From Apostichopus japonicus (taxonomy: Eukaryota > Echinodermata > Holothuroidea > Aspidochirotida > Stichopodidae), in contig NC_092569.1 in assembly GCF_037975245.1 (NCBI RefSeq), positions 29,095,668 to 29,159,667 on the forward strand: a DNA stretch of 64,000 bases, given 5' to 3'. Under the pieces are notes generated by a model. The model was not told where the DNA came from. It searched no databases and was given only the letters and a program-made list of their open reading frames with translations. The position numbers and the translations under genes were made by a program. This document shows, in pieces, positions 23,601-34,500 of the stretch; positions within the stretch are counted from its first letter, which is position 1, and every line of letters begins with the position of its first letter.

Positions 23601-26600
23601 GTGGCGAGTCTACTGAAACTTTAGACCACCTTTACTGGCGCTGTAGCGCAGTTGGAGATATTTGGAACAAAATATATCTTGAAATCTTGAATTCAAAAGT
23701 TAAAGTTGAGTACAAACACGTGTGTTTTGATAATGATTATGAAAACAAAATGAAATGGTATAGCCTGACAATGTTTTATGCCAAATATTATATTTACTTT
23801 TGAAGAATTAACAAAAGCGTTCCAAGTTATGATATTTTCAAGCATAAGCTTTCATTTTTCTTGGGTGTTGAAATGTATATACTTATCAATAAGAAAAAGC
23901 ACAAAGAAATTAAACTGCTAAAGATTCTTTGCATTATTAATGTCCTTTTTGGTGTCATGAAACGAACTCTTTCTTTCTTTTCAACTAAATTTGTTGTGCA
24001 GAAGAGATGAATGCAAATAAAATAATGGAAAAAAATAGTACTATTTTTTCCCCTTTTTTTCCCTTTTTTTAAGGAGGAAAAAAAAATACCTAGATCTGAC
24101 AATTTACTAATGTCACATGAATCTAAATATGTGTGTCCGACTTACTGTCCAGCCTCCTCCGTTGGACATATCGCAGTAAACTTCAAACGGGGGGCCAGAC
24201 CAATTAGGAGGATTTACTTCGCACACACCGCTGTTTTTTTCACCGTCAGTAAATTTTTGCGAACAATCAGAATATTGGTTTTCCTTACAATGAGGTATAC
24301 CGTTTCTATATTCACAATCTGCGTTAGGATCACAACCTTCGGAGACGTTACACGTGAGGTAATCGTTTTTGCAAAGACATATTTTATCACACCTTGGAGA
24401 GGTGTAAATTTCTCCTTCCTGAAAAATTAAGAAAAATATTGTACTTTTTGGTGACACACAGGCGCTAACAGTTACTTTATAGTAAAATAAGGGTCAAGTA
24501 GTAACAGTAAGAGTGTAATAATGATCGTAAAAAACTATTCATTTGAATGATGCATCCACGTTTGAAGTAAAAATAAAAGGTTAAAAATAAAACCAAAATC
24601 ATACAATCTTTCTCGGACGCTTAAAGAATACAAACAATGAATGAATATAGACTAAACTACGAGATAACTAGACCAATCAGAAGTCTGTACGATGTTATGT
24701 TTTGTGCAGTTCAGCTCTCACAAAATATCAATAAAAGTATAACAATGGTTCTGATTCCTGTAGTCAATTTGTTAAACACTATCTACTATACCCTATACCC
24801 TATACTTGGAGTGTTAGCTCATTGGGTCCCCGGTTCGAGCCACGCCCAGATTAATGTATGTCGTCCAGTTACAGAGTTGTTGACAATTGACAATCGTAAT
24901 CATGGACGTTAAATATGAATCTATGAGACTGATTTCGGTCAGCTTGCGGCTTTGATAAGCCAATGATGGCATCTTCGCGAGTTCCTGCGTGCAGGAGGAT
25001 CTAATAGACATACATACCTATATATATACCCTTGATTGCCATTGACTTAAGGTTGTAGTCAACAGGAACAATTTGTTTTATACGATACAAACGATCAAAA
25101 TAAAAAAGATGAGCATTTTCTCACCGGTACTACTGTTTCGTTCCCTGTTTGTTCATGCCTCATATAACATCCACACTCTTGTAGTGGAACGCAATCATCA
25201 TTTAGCATCAAGTAACCAGTAGGACACACACATGTTGTAATATCATTACATGTCCTGCTGCAAGACGGATTAGCACAAGAACCCTCACATTTACAGGTAC
25301 TTAGTACTTGATTAGGTGGGCACGAATCGATGTCTAAAAGAAACAAGAATTGTAAAATCACCAGTTTGATCATGAAATCACGTAATCCTGTGACAATGTA
25401 AGGCGTATGCTGTTTATCGATGTAATATCAGTTGAAATAAAAACACATCATTAATACCTGGTGAAATGGTAAGGTCAGAGGTCGTATCGCTTTCCTCAGT
25501 AGGTGACGTAAGGTCAGAGATCGTTTCGCTTTCCTCAGTAGGTGACGTTGTCTCATCTCTCCTTAAACCTATAACATAATCACAACAACGTTACTTAAAT
25601 AGAAGTCATTTATTGATAATTAACTTTGAGATCTAGGCAGTCAATATCCCGAAGCTACTTAGCAGGTTATTAAGCAATGTTTTAATTATAATTGATAAAG
25701 CGAGATTAGTGTTTTTCTTCATTTGCGAAACAAAATTATGTGTGCTGAAATTTGGAGTACTTTATAATTAATACCTGGTGTAATGGTAAAGCCAGAGGTC
25801 GTTTCGCTTTCCTCAGTAGGTGACTTTGTCACATCTCGCCTTAAACCTATAACATAATCACAACAACGTTACTTAAATAGAAGTCATTTATTGATAATTA
25901 ACTTTGAGATCTAGGCAGTCAATACCCTGAGCTACTTAGCAGGTTATTAAGCAATTTTTCAATTAGAATTGATGAAGCGAAATTAGTGTTTTTCTTCATT
26001 TGCGAAACAAAATTATGTCTGGTTGGAGTATTTTAATAACATGCTGTAGATTGGGGGATTTTATTTATCTCTCGACCGTCAAATGGTAAAGCAAATACAT
26101 TCTACTTAGCAAAATTAAACATAAATAACACAAGTTTTAAATATTTAATATATTATTTCGTCAAAATGAGAACTCGAAATAGCAGAAAAACAGACATCTG
26201 TATGATTAAAAAAAAATCTTAGGTTTCAAATCAACAGATTGATTATAACATATTTTAATCTTTTGTAACATTAATCGCTGGTCCCTTGCAGTTGCAAATA
26301 CTAATAAGGATTCAATAGATTATTACAATTGAGTGCATTAGTGCAAGGACAAAACACCAATGCAATACATTACAGGATAAAATATACCTTCTGGCAAAGT
26401 GTTTGGAAATTGGGCTTCAAAGTCACATAAATCTGTAGTAGAAAATATAAGAAAATCTATTTGATATCTTTGTTAACTTTAAAATGTTTGCTTGTGAAGT
26501 TAATTTTAGCCTATGTTTTGATAATAAAGAGATATAACTCATAGAAAAAAAACAAAAAAACAATACAAATAAGAAGATGATATAACTGAAATAGTCAGTG

Positions 26601-27062
26601 TCAATACAAAGCTGTTTTTTATTTAATCAAGTTTATATATGAAGCAAATAATACGGGAGAATCATCTTTTGTATTGATCTTTATTTCTTTGTCTTTAAAG
26701 TGTCTTAGGTTCATGAAATGAATCAACAACTGAATTAATTTCCATGTCTTATTTTACTCCTCGAATCAGCTTATCGTATATATAACATAGAAACACCTCC
26801 CTTAATAATGTTTGGGAAGACATATGTTAGAAAACGTTAGCGAGCTTCATTCATGATCCCGCATTATGATCAGCACATTCACATATACAATATTGTTTGC
26901 TTAAGAACGCAAACATTGAATAACGAATATGGCTACTTTTTCTGCACATTTTATGAAAAATTAAAACAATATATTTTAAAGTGACATACTACCCGCTGAT
27001 GAGATGTCGACTGAAACAATCACCACGAAGATGAAAAAAATGACCAGTTTTACTGCATCCAT
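16215..27062 (-). CDS. FReD gene B: secreted TIL/fibrinogen-domain protein, complete
   Basis: Eight minus-strand coding exons: 27062-26993, 26432-26388, 25846-25775, 25568-25458, 25333-25125, 24418-24146, 17557-17296, 16471-16215. They sum to 1299 nt, 432 aa plus TAA. Residues 1-23 form a signal peptide; about 39-99 are a Ser/Thr/Glu linker from two repeat exons; 100-169 hold a TIL domain (CPPNQ...ECGC); 170-219 a TILa-like Cys segment; about 220-432 the fibrinogen domain (DCSQ, GGGWT, VIQRR, WLGNE, FSTRDNDND, GGWWHRN). The first six exons are nearly identical to those of gene A; the last two encode a divergent fibrinogen half. Cysteines expected near the DNDND and GGWW segments of typical fibrinogen domains are replaced (NIAAQ, HRNYP). 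A large intron (17558-24145) carries a decayed LINE. Probable role: secreted recognition or adhesion protein, by family only. Confidence 0.87.
17590..17880. repeat. (AAT/ATT)n microsatellite at LINE 3' end
   Basis: About 290 bp of near-pure AAT repeats with a few substitutions, directly continuing the 3' end of the minus-strand LINE. Probably grew from the LINE tail. Apparent Asn/Ile-rich frames over it are repeat artefacts. Confidence 0.9.
18000..21755 (-). pseudogene. LINE ORF2 (endonuclease/reverse transcriptase), frameshifted
   Basis: Successive open pieces on the minus strand are joined by frameshifts near 21355, 21065, 20400, 19400 and 19040, with a stop near 20758. The endonuclease lies in the first two pieces. 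The longest piece (20376-19369) holds reverse transcriptase motifs with the catalytic YADD at about 19590. The C-terminal thumb-like and zinc-finger regions are in the last pieces. The gene is degraded; no restored product is implied. Confidence 0.8.
22020..22734 (-). pseudogene. LINE ORF1, frameshifted
   Basis: The largest open part is 22684-22157. Its coiled coil is followed by an RRM-like segment. A one-base shift near 22205 moves the recognisable C-terminal domain (FSTGTKLRFVAGKWRE) to another frame, ending at the stop 22022-22020. The same shift occurs in the copy at 1785-2430, so it predates the duplication. Confidence 0.7.
23013..24035 (+). mobile_element. LINE 3' fragment, opposite orientation (copy B)
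   Basis: A second 3' end of the same LINE family, on the plus strand, head to head with the full-length element across an AT palindrome (about 22961-23013). It encodes the ORF2 C-terminus, including GESTETLDHLYWRC in a shifted frame, and ends near GCAAATAAAATAATGG. Equivalent to 2736-3740. Confidence 0.75.
25458..25846 (-). repeat. Tandem array of Ser/Thr-rich exons, gene B (2 units)
   Basis: Same exon family as in gene A but with only two members: 25846-25775 (72 nt) and 25568-25458 (111 nt, with the internal 39-nt duplication). The spacing of 317 bp matches that of the duplicated unit in gene A. The linker is therefore about 61 residues in B against about 133 in A. Confidence 0.88.
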
Positions 27063-27194
27063 ACTTGGATAATCAATCAGCACACACTGCAGCCTATGAT
27101 TAAATGACAGTAAAAAAGTGCAGAAGCAATACATCACAGCTTTGAGAGAACGATGTGTTCTAAATATCTTGCTTTCTTTTTCCCCGTTTAATCT

Positions 27195-27580
27195 AAATGA
27201 TAATAATAATTATAATTCTCAGTTCTTATATATAGCGCAACTTACAATAAAGTCTCGCCACTTAACTTACACACTGTACTTAACCCTGGTCATTGGTAAC
27301 TTGTCACACCTACACATCAAAGTGTGCACAATTCAAACAATCTCTCCTGGGGCACCACAGTGCACCACAGTGCACCACAGCCATGTGTCCCCTGGGGGAC
27401 TTCCCATAGGGTGCAGCCACAAACCGGCGCACGCAACTATATTTACAAGTCACCTCAGTGAAGAGAGGCAATGGAGATAAAGTGCCTTGCCCAAGGACAC
27501 AACGCAATGATCTGGCCAGGGCTTGAACCTGTAATCCTTGGATCACAAGTCCACTGCCTTAACCACTTGCCCACAACGCC
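27195..27580 (-). mobile_element. tRNA-derived SINE
   Basis: Minus-strand element whose head (27575 downwards) reads GTGGGCAAGTGGTTAAGGCAG, with a B box GGTTCAAGCC near 27521-27530. The body is shared with 35556-35925, and the 3' tail passes through GCGCTATATATAAG into ATTATTATTATCA near 27195. It sits between the FReD gene B start and the first CC2D1 exon seen. Confidence 0.72.
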
Positions 27581-27623
27581 CTCACCTTAATCTAAAGTCT
27601 CCTATCCTGTGTTTACTCGTTAG

Positions 27624-30600
27624 TCAAAGAATCAATGAACGAACGACAGCTGAAGCTTCTCCAAGAAAAGCAGAAGAAAGTGAGGTTTCTTGCTCTCCAG
27701 GCCAAGAAGCAAGGAGATATGGAAGAAGCCAAGAGATTGATCATCATAGCCAAGGTTAGTCTAGAAAAAATATCACCAGGGGTCTTATAGATTTGTCAAA
27801 TTCATATTTTAATTATTTTTCTCTCTCTCTCGCTGAGTTTCGCTTTGATTGAATTAAATTGAGTTATTTTTTATAAAGAGTAGGCCTAACATGTGTAATT
27901 CAATTCACACAATGTAAATATTTTTAAGTTCCTTTTTGGAATCAACAAGTTGTCTGTTGCTTTAATTTAAATTTGTCTAATTATTAATTTCTTCAGGGGT
28001 TTGATCCAATGATTGAAGCTGCTGAGAATGGCCTCCCAGTCAACATGGACAGTGTAAGTTTAGTAATATTAATAATAATTATAGTAGTAATAATCAGGCA
28101 GTTTTTTATCTCAATACATTACATGTATAGAGATATTGTAACAGTAAGTGGGACTCTCTCTTCTCTTAAAACTTTTTCAGCGTCTTCATATAAAGTTCTT
28201 TTTCTCTGGAATTTCAGAGCAAGCATATATCATATAGGCCAACAAAAGTTACTATTTTTTATTCGAGAATTTTATCTCATTCTATGACTTTTTCACCGAT
28301 TTATGTCCAAATCGGGCCAATTTGGACCGAAATACAGTTTAAACAACCCATTTTTGCACACGCTCCAAAACTTATGTTTTATGAAAGAGAATAGAATTGT
28401 CTGTCAACAGTGGTATCGTCTAAGATAGGGTCCTATGTATTATATATTTTATTAACATTTTAAACTTTCATTTGTTGTTTACAGGTAGGTATTAATAAGA
28501 ATTTTACTAGCTGTAAATGACATTTTATGGCTTTTATTTGCTTTATTTGATGTTTAAATGACTTTTCTTTCTTAAAACAATACTGAGCTGCCGCCCCTAC
28601 TTTTAGTAAAAAGGTCCGTTTTTGATGATTAAGCCCCGCCCCCAAGTCTGTTTTGTAGCAGATTGGCTATGACTCATGGCAGCTACATGTTAGATATACG
28701 AAAATGGCTACCCTCGCGACCAATTGTCTCTACTGTAGTTAGGTGCGCCAGGTGTAGTGTATTGCATGCTAATTACATATATACAAATTCTGTACTGCTG
28801 AATTCTACGTAGTGCATTTAATTTATATTAGGCCTTCGTTTTTGTAACATCCATTTAAGGATAGTACTGGTGTTCAGGTAGCTTTTCAGAGCAAGGGCCA
28901 TTATAAGTTTGTTTGATTGCCCTTCATGTATTTTGTATAATTACGTATACACATTCTTGTATTTCTGAAGGCTACTTACTGTAGGCCTAGTGCATTTAAA
29001 AAAAATACATATAGGCCTAGGCCCCCTAGGCCTATTAGGCTTTCAGTGATAGCCACATTAGCATTGTACTGGTGTTCAGACAGCTTTTCCTAGGAAGGAC
29101 CAGGGTAAGTTTGTTGATGGGTACGTATAAAAGAGGAGCCGGCCATAGCATCACAACTTTTATAAGACTATAAAAATTGTATAAGGTTATGTTTTATTTA
29201 TAAGGATATAAGATGTATAAGGTTATAAGAAGTATGTTTAGCTTTCTTTTGAACCTGTAATGTTTGACAACAAAATGGAGAGGAACTGAGGTGGCTATTA
29301 GGGGAGGAGGAGGCCACCCATCACTTGCATATAAAAACTTGTAATCTTCTTTTACATTATTTTTTCCAAGTCATAAATCCATGAAATCTTCATGTCCGAA
29401 AAATTGAGATGGAAAAACGTGGGTTGTTTTGATATCTAGAAGTGGACACAGTTTTGATGGTAGTCACCACTACAGTCTACAGTAACATACAGTAGGTCAA
29501 TAGGCCTAGCTCTCAAGGCAGGCATCAAGAATATGGTCGAGTTGTTCGCCTCTTCTAATTTGGCCGTGTCATTGACGTCAAACTATATGACCAAAAAGTC
29601 CAACAGAGCTAGACTGACCCAAGATGAAGGATACCACATAAAAAACAAGTTCTTAAATATTCTTTGACATTACTAAACCTTGCAACGTCGTTCTTTCGAC
29701 TAACAGGCAATGAGCGCTAAAGGCAAGACTAGCAGGATAAAGTGTAACCTGCAGAGACTATTCGTGGCCAAGTAGCAAAAATGCAAGTTATATATTTGTT
29801 GTACCATGATTGATATTGATAACTGTAGAGACAGAGCAAAGATTTGAAATTAGGAATCAAAATTAAAACTTCCAGTATTGAGATACTGCATCATTGATGC
29901 TCTTGTTTGTTCTGAAGCTTAAACGACCACAAATGTTGGGGAAGCCGCAAGGACTTATGGATAACAACTTACACGTCGGGTGGCTTCCAACTCAACATTT
30001 TAACGCAAATTTAGAATCTTTCAATTTACAAAGTCATTTCAGATGGGGAAATTGTAGATTGCTCTTGGATGAAAAACCCACTTTACTATCGCGACCAGGG
30101 ATCAAACCCTCAAACTACCGATTGCTAAACCTCATTGCTTTAAATACCTTTATCCACTCGGCCACGGCACCCGTAATAACCATGAGCATGTGAATTTATT
30201 TTGAATTGTTTCATTCTTGGAAATGGAGGTAGAGGTGGGGTTGGGTGGGGCATGAAGGGTGGGTGAGGTGTCTTAAACAAGGGAACTTTTACCCAAACTT
30301 GCTCATACTGGGAAAAAAATTTAGTTTGGGTACATTGAAATAAGTGATACATTTTGCTCCAGCATAAGTAGAAAATAGAATTTATCAAGTCAATAAGAAT
30401 TCATAATTTTTTCTTTTTTTCTTTCATTGGTTGCATTTGTGTTGTTTGTTTCTCGCAATGTAAGAGATCGGAGGGAGGGTAAAACTTTGGAATTCAGGTG
30501 TTCAGAAATGTATGCACTGGGAGGAATAGGGGAGAGATGGGGAATGGGCCCAGTTACAGTTTGGTTGGGGGCAGTGGTGGGTATTAAGTTACAGTTTGGT

Positions 30601-31552
30601 TGGGGGCAGTGGTTGGTATTAAGTTACAGTTTGGTTGGGAGCAGTGGTGGGTATTAAGTTACAGTTTGGTTGGGAGCAGTGGTGGGTATTAAGTTACAGT
30701 TTGGTTGGGGGCAGTGGTGGGTATTAAGTTACAGTTTGGTTGGGGGCAGTGGTGGGTATTAAGTTACAGTTTGGTTGGGGGCAGTGGTGGGTATTAAGTT
30801 ACAGTTTGGTTGGGGGCAGTGGTGGGTATTAAGTTACAGTTTGGTTGGGGGCAGTGGTAGGTATTAAGTTACAGTTTGGTTGGGGGCAGTGGTGGGTATT
30901 AAGTTACAGTTTGGTTAGGGGCAGTGGTGGGTATTAAGTTACAGTTTGGTTGGGAGCAGTGGTGGGTATTAAGTTTCCTCTTACACAACACTCCTTGCTC
31001 TCGTATGATGGATACATAAGTATGTTCAGCTCTATATATTAGAAACAAACATAGCATCATATTGAATTTGTTTCTGAATTAAAGAAAGTATGAAACAAGA
31101 GAGAAACTCACCTCAGCAGACTCATGTGTAATTCTATGTGGGTTATAGATGTTTATGCTTCATCACCACAACCTTTTGAAAAGCTCCCTCTTTTCCATTC
31201 AACATTGGAATATTTGTATAGGCATTAAATTAACCCTATCATGTTGTTTGAAATCCAAAAGAAAAGTGGGCATTTGAAAGTTAAATGTTTTAATTTTCAT
31301 TTAGAAACATATCAATCTTAATTCAACATGAAATAGGTTGATCCTTTTATTTTAATTTTTTTATATATTTTTAACCTCTTCGATGTTTTGCCCTTTCCAA
31401 TTACGATACAGATCCCTAAATTACCAGACGAGGAAGTGAGTCATGCAGTGTCCCCTCCTATTGATACAGCCCCCATAGATGCCCAGATCTTGACGGGCGA
31501 TACAACGGAGATGTACTCGAGATTGATCAGTACCCTGCAGAAACAGATCGAG
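27624..31552 (+). CDS. CC2D1: CC2D1 exons for the last DM14 repeat
   Basis: Exon 27624-27754 enters in phase 1 (TC AAA GAA TCA ATG) after the acceptor CTCGTTAG; exon 27997-28053 finishes the DM14 motif with GFDP and NGLPV; exon 31412-31552 starts IPKLPDEE and leads to TLQKQIE. DM14 repeats bind CHMP4-type ESCRT-III subunits in characterised relatives. The open incoming phase means at least one upstream exon exists or existed. Confidence 0.9.
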
Positions 31553-34500
31553 GTACTGTTGAAGGTCATCCGTATTGCCCCTAAATATATGCTACAAAGC
31601 CCCCCCAACCCCCCAACCCCACCCCTCCACATCTGGGAAAACAATTTGGAGAGTCAGAAACTCTCATTTTGTAAGGTTATATCATATTTTGAGCATGCTA
31701 CATTTTAGGGGCAATACTGATGAGGTTTCGATTGCTGTCAGCTACAGATCCATTCAGATGGTCAACTTGACGGCAAATTTTTACCAAATATTTTACAACT
31801 TTTTAGATGCATAGTGCACGATAATTCCATAAATAGCCCAAATGTTTTATTCTAGTTGTAGGACTATGCCAAACCCCCTCTAGTTATTCCTTTCCTGGAC
31901 GCTATCATAAAGTTTGAAGTAATATCGAAAAAGCCATCAGGAGTGAAAGTTCCTATTCTCTCTAGCTCCGGACATATATCGTACGTTAGGCTATCTTTTA
32001 AAGTACTGTCTAACACTGTATCATATTGCCAGTAAAGGATGACTTGAAACAGAAGTTAGTTTAGTCTCCATGAGTTAAAGTTCACTCCCCTCCCCCCCCC
32101 CCCCCAAGATAAAAAACACAAAAAAAGAACATTTTGATTGCTAGAAATATTCGACAGCTATTGAGGTTTTCAAGATGTTCACCTTTAAAATAGGCTATAA
32201 CTCTGTGAAGCTCCTTTAAGGCTTCGGATATGATGACGTCAATTCCCAAGTGCAGGCCGAGATGTTAATGGTAATCCATTGTTTCATAAATTCTAATGAC
32301 TCAATGCGATCTTTATATGAACAAAGAGTAGCACCCATGGATGACATTAAATATCATTTGTCCTTGACAAATGTTTAATGTCAAGTAAATCATGTCATTC
32401 TAGGCCATAAAAATCTTTTATGTTTTCCAATTGAGTTTTGTGTTGCATCTGAGAGAAACTGACCTAATGTTCTGTGTTTTAAGACTATAAAGTCCAGTCA
32501 TTTTAATTGATGAGCCATGGTAACTTGGACCTACAGTAGATGCAATGGTTAAGTTAGTCATGTGTTACATCTGAAGAACTGACCTAATAGTCTTTGTATT
32601 AGACTATATAGTCCAGTCACTTTAATTGATGTGCCATGGTAACTTGGAGTAATGGTTACCTAACTTTGTAGCAATGGTTAAGTTAGTCATGTGGTACATC
32701 TGAAGAACTGACCTAATAGTCTGTATATTAGACTACATAGTCCAGTCACTTTAATTGATGAGCCATGGTAACTTGGAGATAATATTTACCTTACCTAGAT
32801 GCAATGGTTAAGTTAGTCATGTGGTACATCTGAAGAACTGACCTAATAGTCTGTATATTAGACTACATAGTCCAGTCACTTTAATTGATGTGCCACGGTA
32901 ACTTGGAGTAATGGTTACCTTACCTTGATGCAATGGTTAAGTGAGTCATGTGGTACATCTGAAGAACTGACCTAATAGTCTGTGTATTAGACAATATAGT
33001 CCAGTCACTTTAATTGATAAGCCATGGTAACTTGGAGTTATGGTTACCTAACCTTGATGCAATGGTTAAGTTAGTCATGTGGTACATCTGAAGAACTGGC
33101 CTAATGGTCTGTGTATTAGACAATATAGTCCAGTCACTTTAATTGATGAGCCATGGTAACTTGAAGTTATGGTTACCTTACCTAGATGCAATGGTTAAGT
33201 TAGTCATGTGGTACATCTGAAGAACTGGCCTAATGGTCTGTGTATTAGACTATATAGTCCAGTCACTTTAATTGATGAGCCATGGTAACTTGGAGTAATG
33301 GTTACCTTACCTAGATGCAATGGTTAAGTTAGTCATGTGGTGCATCTAAAGAACTGACCTTATAGTCTTTGTATTAGACTACATAGTCCAGTCACTTTCA
33401 TTGATGTGCCATGGTAACTTGGAGTAATGGTTACCTTACCTTGATGCAATGGTTAAGTTAGTCAAGTGTTACATCTGAGGAACTGACCTTATAGTCTGTG
33501 TATTAGACTTTAGACTCCAGTCACTTTAATGGTGTTTGTTATGGTCTACAACATGCCATAATGTTATGCCTTCTGCCATTCTTTTAATATTTCATACAGT
33601 AATTTGCAGAAAGTTATTTTTATTATTTGCCATTAAGAAAGCATGATCATCTCTGTTCTAATCGAAACATAAATAATAAGCTGAGTAAACAAACTAAAAA
33701 CGTTTTTTTTTTTTCAATATTGTGATATGTCAGTAATAGCACGTTATTGTTTCTGATTTCTCCATAGCAATGTCAAACCCTTGCACAAGCGTACAGGGAG
33801 CTCGGTAATGCCCAGACTGCCAACAGGTGAGCTATTTCTCATTTCACTGAGTGACACTTTAATGTCACAGTTAATCTCTGAAGTGACACAGAGTAATAAT
33901 GATACTGATCTGTACTGATAACCTTTTAGTTCTTATTGATACAGCGATAGTGTCTAAATAAATCTCACAAGTTATTTGGTTCACTGCAATGATGTTATTC
34001 AGTGATGTTGCACACCATGATACTTCGCTCTACACACACTGCTGGACTCTTGACCTAGTTAACGATAGAAGTGAGGACCCACAGTGTTACAACTGCCCCT
34101 CGCACACTGTATGACTGATGGAGAAACATAAACAATTGTTTTCTGTAAATGACCAGTGCTTGTTTATGTCACATGTCAAAATAGTTTCCCCTTGACTGGC
34201 TAAATTTGTTAAGACTATGCTGTTTTATTTGTGCACTGCCACACACTGCCAGTTTGAGTTTTTCCTGACTGGTGCTGACGTGACTCAAACTGGAAAACTT
34301 GACCAGTCCTTAGTCTTAAGCACCCAAACGATATGTAATAGTTTGGTGCAAACACCACCGTGAGAATATATTGTTATTGTGCACACCACAATGATTATAT
34401 ACAGCGAGAGTGCACACCTCAACAATACGTGAAGTTACAGTTCATACCACCTTGACTATTTAATTATACATTGTTTTGGTGCACACCATTATTACATAGC

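Larger units (their letters stand above)
22066..27130. repeat. Segmental duplication, copy B
   Basis: Partner of 1785-7669, in the same orientation. To the left of 22066 the LINE continues as a full-length element, whereas in copy A unrelated DNA follows. To the right of 27130 the sequence changes abruptly to a SINE and then CC2D1 exons. Small indels in the LINE 3' fragment (around 23575 compared with 3283) show that the two copies have begun to diverge. Confidence 0.9.

Noticed and set aside
30093-30176. Functional tRNA-Ser/Leu gene on the minus strand
   Set aside because: A and B boxes are good but the acceptor stem does not pair and a SINE-like body follows.
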